A stretch of DNA of 64,000 nucleotides from Nocardia ignorata NBRC 108230. GTDB taxonomy: Bacteria > Actinomycetota > Actinomycetes > Mycobacteriales > Mycobacteriaceae. Where the stretch lies: assembly GCF_001612905.1 (NCBI RefSeq), contig NZ_BDBI01000031.1, positions 62,001-126,000 of the forward strand. The letters run 5' to 3'. Of this stretch, positions 23,600-32,071 are shown in pieces (the stretch's first letter is position 1; every line of letters starts with the position of its first letter). The notes beneath the pieces are model-generated. The model saw only the letters and a program-made list of their open reading frames with translations. It did not search any database and was not told the DNA's origin. The translations under genes were made by a program, and so were the position numbers.

Positions 23600-24277
23600 T
23601 CCGGGGCGGTGAGGCGAAGATCACAGCGCGGTAATCCGGCCGTCTCCCAGCTGTTTCACTGCCCGTCTCGCGCCGTTCGGGAGGCTCTGCGCAACTTGTC
23701 AGCCGTGCAGTAAGTAGCTGCATGGCAGGTGATTCGACCTGATTGCTAGTTGTTGATCATGTTTGCAGCCTTGTAAACAAACTTAAGGTTTCTTTTAAGG
23801 CCCCGAGTATCGCGCAAACCGAAATCCGGTTGCCGTTGTCGCAGGTTATCGGCTATGCGCGGGGTGCGGTCGGGGGTGTGGGCAATGGGCGGCAATATTC
23901 CCTGGACCGCCCCTTCGGACGTGTGGGACAGACGGTCCCAGGTTTGCCGAAGGTGAATTCCCGGTGTGTGCAATTGCCGTACCGGCGGCGCGCCAGGAGT
24001 TAGCTGTAGTTGTGGAGAGTGGGCGCTTCACACGTCTTCGCAGACCCGCACTCGATACCCCTAACCTGCGCGTTGGGGGTTGCATGGGCATAACGATTGT
24101 GTACAGTTAACGGCAACGCTGGCCGCAGCTCGAGCTCGACTCGCTGCGGCCAGCGGAACTCAAATCGGGGGGAGTTCACCAACTCGTAACCTCATGTAGC
24201 TGTCGATTGCCCAGTGGGCTCACAGCCGGGGTGTGCTCGGAGTTGCCTGCCGCACAAATGCACGTGCAGATGCGTGA
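23600..24277. other. 678-bp noncoding region with a candidate RNA gene
   Basis: No open frame here looks coding. The left part (about 23740-23800) is unusually AT-rich for this chromosome. The right part carries a good plus-strand promoter (24080-24107) followed by several hairpins (24117-24224) and leads into the 3' end of the SpoIIM-like gene on the opposite strand. Confidence 0.6.
24080..24107 (+). promoter_or_regulatory. Promoter of candidate noncoding RNA
   Basis: TTGCAT (24080-24085) and TACAGT (24102-24107) are separated by 16 bp, one of the better -35/-10 pairs in the window. The expected start is near 24115. Confidence 0.5.
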
Positions 24278-24290
24278 TCACACCCGCGTG
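24115..24290 (+). ncRNA. Candidate structured noncoding RNA
   Basis: The predicted transcript begins almost exactly at a perfect 13-bp hairpin (CGCTGGCCGCAGC at 24117-24129 with GCTGCGGCCAGCG at 24143-24155). It is followed by GAACTC/GAGTTC (about 24155-24176) and a GCTGT...GCCC/GGGC...ACAGC hairpin (about 24197-24224), with no coding frame. I do not recognise a known RNA family. The 3' end is not defined; the end given is only where complementary GGTGTG/CACACC segments finish, and it would be antisense to the last codons of the SpoIIM-like gene. Confidence 0.35.
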
Positions 24291-25303
24291 GGAACCTTCG
24301 GAAGCCATCGCAGGGCCGGATCGGGCATGGCCTCGGGCAGCGCGGAAGCGGCGTCCTGTTCTTCGGCGACCCGGCGGCCCACCACGAACACATAGGCGAG
24401 GAACAACCCCTCGGCCAGGAAGCCCAGAGCGATGCGCACGGGCGCGGGCAGGCCGCTCGGCGTCACGAAGCCCTCGAGCAACCCACACACCAGCAGCACC
24501 GCGACCAAACCGAGCGCGACAGTGGCAGTCGCCCGGCCCTGCCGGGCCATCGCGGCGGCCCGGCTCGACCGACCGGGATCGACCAGCGTCCAGCCGAGCT
24601 TCAAACCGACGCCGCCCGCCACGAACAGCGCCGTGAGCTCGAGCGTTCCGTGCGGAAGGATGAAACCGAAGAACGAGTCGAGCCGGTCGGCGTCGGCCAT
24701 CAATCCACCGGTTATCCCCAGATTCAGCGCGTTCATGAACAGGGCATACACAGCCGGGAGGATCAGCACGCCGGTGAACAAGGCGATGGCCGAGACCCAG
24801 GAATTGTGGGTCCACACCTTGGCGGCGAAGGCGTCGTTGGGGTGTTCGGAATAGTAGGTCTCGAACGAACCCCCAGGTCCGGTGATGATCGAGTGATCGC
24901 CCTCGGGAATCCCCAGGGCTTCGCGGGCGCCCGCCGAGTTGTCCACAAGCACCGCGATCACCGTGCTGACGAGCAGGAAGATCGCGGTTGTCCCCAACCA
25001 CCACGGCCACGCTCTGTACACAGCCGCCGGAAAGCCCCTGGTGAAGAATCTGCCCATCTCGCGCCACGGCTGTGCGCGCGCCGCGAGCACGCGCCCACGC
25101 GCGCGGGCGAGCAGCGCGCTGAGCCCGGCGAGCAGCTCGGGATCGGCCCGATGGCCCTGCAGCTTGGCCAGCTGCTGGGACGCCGAGCGGTACAGGGCGA
25201 TCAGTTCGTCGGCCTCGGCCCCGGTGAGCCTGCGCTGACGGACCAGCTGATCCAGCCGATACCACGACCGTTGACGCGCCCAGCTGTAGGCATCGGTGTC
25301 CAT
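24278..25303 (-). CDS. Stage II sporulation protein M-like membrane protein
   Basis: A 341-residue protein of the SpoIIM/DUF95 family. A helical cytoplasmic N-terminus (about 1-90) is followed by about six membrane helices between residues 95 and 320, with the family's TGPGGSFETYY and FILPHGTLELTALFVAGG segments. In non-sporulating actinobacteria this family is almost always next to RDD, DUF58, MoxR and DUF4129 genes, as here, and is thought to act with them in envelope assembly. The ATG at 25303 is chosen because a -10 box lies 7 nt upstream and the frame beyond has antisense-like composition. It is divergent from the RDD gene with only 18 bp between start codons. Confidence 0.88.
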   Translation of the reverse strand: MDTDAYSWARQRSWYRLDQLVRQRRLTGAEADELIALYRSASQQLAKLQGHRADPELLAGLSALLARARGRVLAARAQPWREMGRFFTRGFPAAVYRAWPWWLGTTAIFLLVSTVIAVLVDNSAGAREALGIPEGDHSIITGPGGSFETYYSEHPNDAFAAKVWTHNSWVSAIALFTGVLILPAVYALFMNALNLGITGGLMADADRLDSFFGFILPHGTLELTALFVAGGVGLKLGWTLVDPGRSSRAAAMARQGRATATVALGLVAVLLVCGLLEGFVTPSGLPAPVRIALGFLAEGLFLAYVFVVGRRVAEEQDAASALPEAMPDPALRWLPKVPTRV

Positions 25304-25310
25304 ATCGGGA

Positions 25311-25316
25311 ATGCTA
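25311..25316 (-). promoter_or_regulatory. -10 box of the SpoIIM-like gene (leaderless)
   Basis: On the minus strand TAGCAT lies 7 nt before the ATG at 25303. With only 18 bp separating the two divergent start codons, a leaderless transcript is practically required. Confidence 0.6.
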
Positions 25317-25321
25317 GCCAC

Positions 25322-26068
25322 ATGGCCGAATTCACCACCGGCGAAGCGGTGGCGCTCGAACTTCCCATCGCGCGCATCCCCAGCCGTGCGGGCGCTTTCC
25401 TGCTCGACCTGATGCTGCAGCTGACGCTGGCCTTCGGCCTGTTCTACGCCGGGATGCTGGTGCTGCTGTGGAGCGCCGCCGACGAGGCGTGGATGTCGGT
25501 GCTCGCGGTGGTCACCATCGTGACCGTGCTGGTCGGCTACCCGGTGTGCAGTGAAACCCTCACGCGCGGACGTTCCCTGGGGAAGATGGCGTTCGGGCTG
25601 CGGGTCGTTCGTGCCGATGCTGGCCCGACGGATTTCCGGCATGCGCTCACCCGTGGGTTGGCGGGGGCGATCGTCGACTTCTGGATGCTCGGTGGCTTCG
25701 GCGCGGTCGCGGTGATCACCTCGCTGTGCTCACGCGAGGGCAGGCGCGTGGGTGACGTGCTCGCGGGCACGGTGGTTGTGCACACCCGTCAGCAGCTTCC
25801 CCGGCCCGCGCTGGCGGCCGCACCACCGTGGCTCACCGGCTGGGCGGCGCAGCTCGACCCGACCGGCCTGTCCGACGACCTCGCGACGGCCGCACGGCAG
25901 TACCTCACCAGGCTGCGCACCCTCACCCCGGCCGCCCAGCACCACCTGGGGACGAAGCTGGCCGAGTCGATGTGCGCGGCGGTCCGCACCCAGGTGCCCG
26001 CCGGTTATCCCCCGTATCACGTGATCGGCGCGATTCTGTCTCGGCGCCAGCAGCTTTCGCTGCGCTGA
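25322..26068 (+). CDS. RDD family membrane protein
   Basis: This 248-residue protein has an RDD domain: helices at about 22-48, 56-78 and 108-130, with the Arg and Asp residues in IPSRAGAFLLDLM and the RGRSLGKMAFGLRVV loop. The C-terminal 100 residues are soluble and helical. RDD proteins may act as small transporters or membrane adaptors; function here is unknown. The ATG at 25322 gives the family N-terminus. Its -35 and -10 must lie inside the SpoIIM-like coding region. It is convergent with the DUF58 gene. Confidence 0.88.
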   Translation: MAEFTTGEAVALELPIARIPSRAGAFLLDLMLQLTLAFGLFYAGMLVLLWSAADEAWMSVLAVVTIVTVLVGYPVCSETLTRGRSLGKMAFGLRVVRADAGPTDFRHALTRGLAGAIVDFWMLGGFGAVAVITSLCSREGRRVGDVLAGTVVVHTRQQLPRPALAAAPPWLTGWAAQLDPTGLSDDLATAARQYLTRLRTLTPAAQHHLGTKLAESMCAAVRTQVPAGYPPYHVIGAILSRRQQLSLR

Positions 26069-26071
26069 GAA

Positions 26072-26157
26072 GTTGTGCACAGGCTCGCCCTGTGGACAAC
26101 CTGTTGGTGAATCGGTGCATGAACTGTGAGTGCCGGTGGAAACTCCGGCTGTCCACA
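26072..26157. other. DnaA-box-like cluster between convergent genes
   Basis: TTGTGCACA (26073-26081), exact TGTGGACAA (26091-26099) and CTGTCCACA (26149-26157) lie in the 91-bp gap. The first two are in inverted orientation and form a 12-bp hairpin with one mismatch (26072-26083 with 26089-26100). The gap lies between convergent stops, so no promoter is expected here. Confidence 0.5.
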
Positions 26158-26159
26158 AC

Positions 26160-27455
26160 TCAGAGCGAACCGGACCGCTTGAGCTCCAGATACTCGTCGG
26201 CCAGCGCCTCCGGCAGCTGATCCGGCGCCGCGGTGACCACCGCGACCCCGCGCCTGCGCAGGGATTCCCGCACCACCGCGCGCTCGGCCAGCACAGTCTC
26301 GGCGGCGGCCGAGGTGTAGACGGCATCGGCGGTTTCCCGGTCGCGAGCGGCGGCGGCGATGTCGGGGTCGGTCACCGAGACGATGAGCACCCGGTGTCGT
26401 CGGGTGAGCGTCGGTAGCGCGGGCAGCAGGTGTTCGGTGACTGTCGGTCCGTCCAGACTGGTGAACCACACGATCAGGGCGCGCCTGCGTACCCGGGCGA
26501 GCACGGTGCGAACCAGGCCGTCGGTGTCGGTATCCACAAGCTGCGGCGTGACCCCGGCAAGGGTGTGCATAAGTTTCATCGGCAGGCCCGCACCTCCGGC
26601 GCCGGTCACCTCCGCGCGCACCGTTCGGTCGTAGGCCAGCAGGTCGACGGTGTCGCCCGCCGCGCCGGCCAGTCCGCCGAGCAGCAGGGAGGCTTCGATC
26701 GCGCAGTCCAGCCTGGTGCCGTCGCCCACCCGGCCCGCGCTGACCCGGCCGGTGTCGAGCACCATCAGCATGTGCCGGTTGCGTTCGGGCCGCCAGGTGC
26801 GCACGAGTACATCGGTGGCGCGCGCGGTGGCCCGCCAGTCGATGCTTCGCACGTCGTCGCCTGCCACGTACTCCCGGAACGAATCGAATTCGGTGCCCTG
26901 ACCACGGGTATTGGCGACATTGCGGCCCTCGAGGTGGTGCAGCCGCTTCACCTTCGACCGCAGCAGGCGCTCGCTGCGGAAGGCGGGCAGCGCGCGGACG
27001 CGGGCGGGGGCGTCGACGCGAGTCTGCCGTCCGGCCATGCCGAGCGGTCCGAGCAGGCGCAGTGTCACCGGACCCGCCACCCGGTCACCGCGATATACCG
27101 GATTCAGCCTGGTGCGGAACCGGATCCGGGTGTTCGGTGCCAAAGCCAGTCGGCGCGTGCGATATTCGGCGCGAGCACTCTCGGGCCACGCGTCCCAGAG
27201 CAGCCCACGAACCGTGGTGGTGCCCGTATTGGTCACGGCCAGTTCCACTTCCGTCTCCCGGCCCAGCCGGACGACGGTCAACGGATCGCGCGTCACGGTC
27301 AACGTGTTCGGGCGGGCGGCCAGCGCCACATCGATCAGCAGCACGACGAGCAGCAGCGAACTCGCGCCGAGCACACCGCCGAACGACGGAACGGCGAACA
27401 TCACCAGCGCGCCCGCCATCGTGGCGAGCAGCGCGAACCGGCCTGTGACGACCAC
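26160..27455 (-). CDS. DUF58 domain protein (von Willebrand-like)
   Basis: A 431-residue membrane-anchored protein: two N-terminal helices (about 7-25 and 28-46), a beta-rich middle part and the DUF58 motif region GTEFDSFREYVAGDDVRSIDWRA split over residues 187-209, then a vWA-like domain starting with MLMVLDTGRVSAG. DUF58 proteins are partners of MoxR ATPases. The GTG start is 2 bp after the MoxR stop, so they are co-transcribed. Likely role: MoxR-assisted maturation of an envelope complex. Confidence 0.9.
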   Translation of the reverse strand: MVVTGRFALLATMAGALVMFAVPSFGGVLGASSLLLVVLLIDVALAARPNTLTVTRDPLTVVRLGRETEVELAVTNTGTTTVRGLLWDAWPESARAEYRTRRLALAPNTRIRFRTRLNPVYRGDRVAGPVTLRLLGPLGMAGRQTRVDAPARVRALPAFRSERLLRSKVKRLHHLEGRNVANTRGQGTEFDSFREYVAGDDVRSIDWRATARATDVLVRTWRPERNRHMLMVLDTGRVSAGRVGDGTRLDCAIEASLLLGGLAGAAGDTVDLLAYDRTVRAEVTGAGGAGLPMKLMHTLAGVTPQLVDTDTDGLVRTVLARVRRRALIVWFTSLDGPTVTEHLLPALPTLTRRHRVLIVSVTDPDIAAAARDRETADAVYTSAAAETVLAERAVVRESLRRRGVAVVTAAPDQLPEALADEYLELKRSGSL

Positions 27456-27457
27456 CG

Positions 27458-28440
<983 letters not shown>

Positions 28441-28444
<4 letters not shown>

Positions 28445-29457
28445 CCGAGCTCCGTCTCGATCCATTCGAGGTGTGCGGCAACGTGGTAGAGGGTCGGTTC
28501 GTCGGGCACCGGGCCGAACAGTACGGTGCCGATCCGGGGGGCGGGGGTGTTGAGGCGGGTGGCGATGGTCGCGACGAGTTGGTCGTCGGTTCGGGCGCCG
28601 AGGCGTGGCCGGATCCGGCGCAGGGTCGCCGAGCGCAGGATGTGGGCGACGTGGGCCACGTCGCCCGAGCGGCGGTACAGCCCGGCTCGGCCGGTGAGCA
28701 GTTCGTTGGCGGCCACTTCCACCGGGCGCGGTTCGCCGACCAATGCGCCGCGTCTGCGGGCCCGCCACCACACCACGACGGCGAAGGCGATGAGCAGTTG
28801 CAGGCCGCCGTAGGCCAGCCAGCCGGGCAGGGTGCTGAAGATCGAGTCGCCGCCGACGGGGTCGGGGAGGTCGTCGGGCCGGTCCGGCGGGCTGTCGATG
28901 TTCGGTGGCGGGTCGGGCGGGGTCGGTGCGTTGGGTGCGCCGCAGGATTGCAGGCCCGCGTACAGGAGCACGCCCAGGAACAGGATGCCCGCGAGGACGG
29001 CCCAGAACCGTGGGTTGCGCAGGATCGCCGGAAGCGGCGGAAGTTGCCGGCGCGGTGCGGGCTCGGTGTCGACGATCTCGATGTCGACCGGCTCCGCGGC
29101 CGGCGGTGGCGCGTGCTGGGAGTAGCGGTCGGCGTATTCGAGGTGGCGGTATTCGTCCTCGGTGGCGCGGCGGCCGCCGTACACGACCTCGTCGAAAGTG
29201 CTTGCCGCCGGATGCAATTCGGCGGACTGTTCGGGTGGGAGGGCGAGGGTGGCGTCGTCGGCCGTTTCCTGTGCGGTGCGTGAGCGGCGCACCGGCAGAC
29301 TGCCGTTCTGTTCCAGTCCGCGCAGGACCGCACGGAAGCGTTCCCGTACGGCACGGTCGAAATCGCGGCGGCCCGCGGCGTTCTCGGCTTCGGCGCGATG
29401 GTCGGCGGCCGGGCCGAGCCGGGGCGGTGGCGGGGGACCGAACTGGTTGTCGTTCAT
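28441..29457 (-). CDS. DUF4129/DUF4350-like two-helix membrane protein
   Basis: A 338-residue protein. Residues about 20-110 resemble the C-terminal DUF4129 domain (AGRRDFDRAVRERFRAVLRGL then TAQETADDA). A membrane helix follows (151-172), a Pro-rich loop, a second helix (214-232), and then a segment like the end of DUF4350 proteins (LTGRAGLYRRSGDVAHVAHIL, about 248-270). It looks like a fusion or hybrid of two proteins that are separate in other actinobacteria. It overlaps both neighbours by 4 bp (ATGA) and so is an integral part of the operon. Biochemical function unknown. Confidence 0.8.
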
Positions 29458-30314
29458 CGGTTCTCACCCGGAATGCGGATGTCGAGCCCTTCGCGGACAC
29501 AACGGCGGTCGATGTAGCAGAGCACCCGGCTGGTGGATTCCACGATCTCGGCGACCGTCACCACCAGCAGCAGGCCACCGACCACCAGCGTGATGAAGGC
29601 CCATCGGTGGGTGCCGGAGAAGTCCGACAGGAAGAAGGGGATACCGAAGGCGGGCACCGCGAGCACGGCGAACAGCACCCGCTGGGTGAGCCAGAGTCCG
29701 CCGATGCTCCAGTTCGCGCCTTCCACCAGTTCTTTCGAGCGGGCGACGGCCTGCCGGTAACCGGCGTTCTCGGCGATGATCGCGGGTTCGGTGACGAGCC
29801 GGCGGGCACGCAGATTCGACAGCCAGATCAGGGCGAGCGGGTAGGTGATGACGAGCAGGCTGCCGACCGCCAGTACGCCGATTCCGATGAGCGAGAACAT
29901 GATCTGCGCGAGCACGAGCGGTCCGCCGTGGTGTGCGGCGGTCCGGATGCCCGCCCGCAGGCCGATGCGCGCGCCGGCGAAGTCGGCCAGCGCCAGGGCG
30001 ACGGTCGTGCCACGCAGCACCAACCGCGACAACCACCCGAACGCGGCTGTTGCCAGCACCACCGCCCACGCGGTACCCGCATCCGAGCCGTCGGTGAGGT
30101 GCGAGACCAGGCCGGTGATGCCGAGAACACCGAGTACGGCGAGGGTGAGCGTTGCCCCCGCGAGCGCGGCCAGCGGCCGAATATGGGCCTGGATCAGGGC
30201 GAACGGCTCGTCGAGCAGTTCGCGAAATCGCAGGGGGCGGATCGGGACCGTCGGCGTTTGTGCCGGATCGATGCCCGCCCCGACGGCGCCGACCGTGGTC
30301 ACGACGGGGCGCAC
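29454..30314 (-). CDS. Multi-pass membrane protein (Rv3690-like), first gene of MoxR operon
   Basis: A 286-residue protein with five to six hydrophobic helices (about 45-70, 82-105, 135-165, 205-225, 235-260) and a short cytoplasmic N-terminus containing the PLRFRELLDEPFALI segment often seen in membrane proteins annotated as glycerophosphodiester phosphodiesterase membrane domain-like. No catalytic motif is visible. GTG start; the stop overlaps the next gene by 4 bp. It heads the operon that continues with DUF4129/DUF4350, MoxR and DUF58. Confidence 0.78.
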   Translation of the reverse strand: MRPVVTTVGAVGAGIDPAQTPTVPIRPLRFRELLDEPFALIQAHIRPLAALAGATLTLAVLGVLGITGLVSHLTDGSDAGTAWAVVLATAAFGWLSRLVLRGTTVALALADFAGARIGLRAGIRTAAHHGGPLVLAQIMFSLIGIGVLAVGSLLVITYPLALIWLSNLRARRLVTEPAIIAENAGYRQAVARSKELVEGANWSIGGLWLTQRVLFAVLAVPAFGIPFFLSDFSGTHRWAFITLVVGGLLLVVTVAEIVESTSRVLCYIDRRCVREGLDIRIPGENR

Positions 30315-30351
30315 GGCCCGAGTCTAGCGGGGCCCGACCGGGGGAGTGGGT

Positions 30352-31905
30352 TCACGGAGTGTGCGGAAGGGCTAGGTGGGTGGGTTGCAGGCGGCCACGC
30401 AGCGTGACCTGCTCGCCCAGGGTCCAGTGGTTCGCTTCGGTCGGCGCGGACTTGGTGAGGGTGGTCGCGGAGGTGAGCAGGCGTTGTTCGTACTGCTTGG
30501 ACAGTTCGCACAGGCGGGCCGCCTCGTTGACCGCATCACCGATGACGGTGAACTCGTAGCGGTTGTGGGTGCCCACATTGCCCGCGACCACGCGCCCGGC
30601 GGCGACGCCGATGCCCGCGTCCAGATCGGAGGTGTCGCGCAGGCGGCGCTGGATGGCCCGGGCACACGAAAGGGCTTGCCCCGCCGCGTCTTCCAGCGGC
30701 GCGGGAGTGCCGAAGATGGCGAGGGCCGCGTCGCCTTCGAACTTGTTGAGCAGGCCGCCGTGGCGTTCCACCTCGTCGACGACGATGTCGAAGAAGCGAT
30801 TGAGGATGCCGACGATCTCGGGCGCGGGGAGAGTGGCGGCCATGGTCGTCGAGCCGATGATGTCGATGAACAGGGCGGCGGCCTCGGTTTCGGTCCCGCC
30901 GAGGACGGGGCGCGAGGCGATGGCCGCCATGGCGACATCGTGGCCGACGTGTTTCCCGAACAGATCTTCGATCATGGCGCGTTCACGCAGGCCGTGCACC
31001 ATGTGGTTGAAACCGCTCTGCAGCTCACCGAGTTCGGTGCCGTCGTAGAGCGTGATCTCGGCGTCGAGGTCGCCGTTCTCCACCCGGCGCAACGCCTGGC
31101 GCACACCACGGATCGGCGCGACCGTCGCGGCGACGACCTGCGCCATGAGCACCATGCCGAACAGCAACGCCGACCCGCCGAGACTGAGCACGCACACCGC
31201 CAGGCGCGCCTTGCTCACCTGGGGATCGGCCAGCGCCCAGATGGCGACGACCATCGCCAGCGCCACCGGTACACCGACACCGACCAGCCACGACAGCATG
31301 GTGCGCCCGAACACGCCGATGCCGCGACGGCGTTGCGGATCGGCTTGCAGCACCCGCGCGGTGACGGGCCGCAGAGCGAATTCGACGATCAGATAGCTGT
31401 TGGCGCACACCACGATCGCGGCCGACCCGATGGCGAGGATGAGCTTGGGAATCAGCCTCGGCTCGATCACGCCGTACACAACGGTGAGCACGATGAGCGC
31501 CAGGGTCCACAGCATCGCCTGCTGCAGCACCATCCAGCGGGGCGCAGAGACGGTGACGCGCTGTTCGGCCGGTGTCGGCACGTGGTCGGGATCGGTGGCC
31601 CAGCGCATGGTGCGCAGCCCGGCGACGGTCCCCCACACGGTGCCGATCGCGAGCGCGACCACCGCGCACAGCGGCGTGAAGACGGCGTTCACCAGCAGCA
31701 GCCGCCCGGTGAACATGCTCGGCCCCGGCAGCACGAACCCCGCGAGCACGATCGTCATCGCGATACCGATGAGGTTGGCGATGAGCAGGGGAGCGGTGAG
31801 CAGCAACTGCACCCGCACCCGGCGGATGGCCGCCTTCTCCTCGGCGGGTCCGAGCAGGGGTGAACCCCAGGGTGAAGACGTCCCGGAGCGTACGTCGCTG
31901 ATCAC
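30352..31905 (-). CDS. HAMP-linked class III adenylate cyclase
   Basis: A 517-residue receptor-type cyclase making cAMP from ATP. Six membrane helices occupy about 30-265, a HAMP domain about 255-315 (ELGELQSGFNHMVHGL), and a class III catalytic domain about 330-510. Metal-binding Asp is in ALFIDIIGST, the adenine-selecting Lys and second metal Asp are in NKFEGDAALAIFG, and the transition-state residues are in GDAVNEAARL, so the enzyme looks active. It resembles the mycobacterial Rv1318c-Rv1320c/Rv3645 group. The GTG at 31905 has TACAGT 6 nt upstream, and a palindrome lies a further 16 bp upstream. Confidence 0.93.
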   Translation of the reverse strand: MISDVRSGTSSPWGSPLLGPAEEKAAIRRVRVQLLLTAPLLIANLIGIAMTIVLAGFVLPGPSMFTGRLLLVNAVFTPLCAVVALAIGTVWGTVAGLRTMRWATDPDHVPTPAEQRVTVSAPRWMVLQQAMLWTLALIVLTVVYGVIEPRLIPKLILAIGSAAIVVCANSYLIVEFALRPVTARVLQADPQRRRGIGVFGRTMLSWLVGVGVPVALAMVVAIWALADPQVSKARLAVCVLSLGGSALLFGMVLMAQVVAATVAPIRGVRQALRRVENGDLDAEITLYDGTELGELQSGFNHMVHGLRERAMIEDLFGKHVGHDVAMAAIASRPVLGGTETEAAALFIDIIGSTTMAATLPAPEIVGILNRFFDIVVDEVERHGGLLNKFEGDAALAIFGTPAPLEDAAGQALSCARAIQRRLRDTSDLDAGIGVAAGRVVAGNVGTHNRYEFTVIGDAVNEAARLCELSKQYEQRLLTSATTLTKSAPTEANHWTLGEQVTLRGRLQPTHLALPHTP

Positions 31906-31911
31906 ATTCGA

Positions 31912-31917
31912 ACTGTA
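31912..31917 (-). promoter_or_regulatory. -10 box of the adenylate cyclase gene (leaderless)
   Basis: On the minus strand TACAGT lies 6 nt before the GTG at 31905. A second good -10 (TATACT, minus strand, 31979-31974) lies farther upstream and would give a leader of about 60 nt. Confidence 0.5.
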
Positions 31918-31932
31918 AACCGAACCGACCTG

Positions 31933-31948
31933 AACAGGCGAACCTGTT
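31933..31948. promoter_or_regulatory. Operator-like palindrome AACAGG-CGAA-CCTGTT
   Basis: A perfect 6-bp inverted repeat with a 4-nt centre lies between the two candidate promoters of the cyclase gene, a suitable place for a dimeric repressor. The regulator is not identifiable. Confidence 0.35.
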
Positions 31949-32071
31949 AGCTAGGTCACTGAGTATTCAGGTGAGTATAACAACCGTTGACCGAGCATTT
32001 TGTCGTTCACATTCGGATCTGATCGGTGCGATCGATCACCGCTGACGCCCAGTGAACAGATGTCCACTGAT

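Noticed and set aside
23743..24003. Short open frames in the 23.6-24.3 kb gap
   Set aside because: No ribosome site, no codon bias and no similarity to known proteins; overlapping frames exist on both strands.
26072..26157. Origin of replication
   Set aside because: Too few boxes, no AT-rich unwinding element, and the gap lies between two stop codons; oriC is expected near dnaA upstream of the window.
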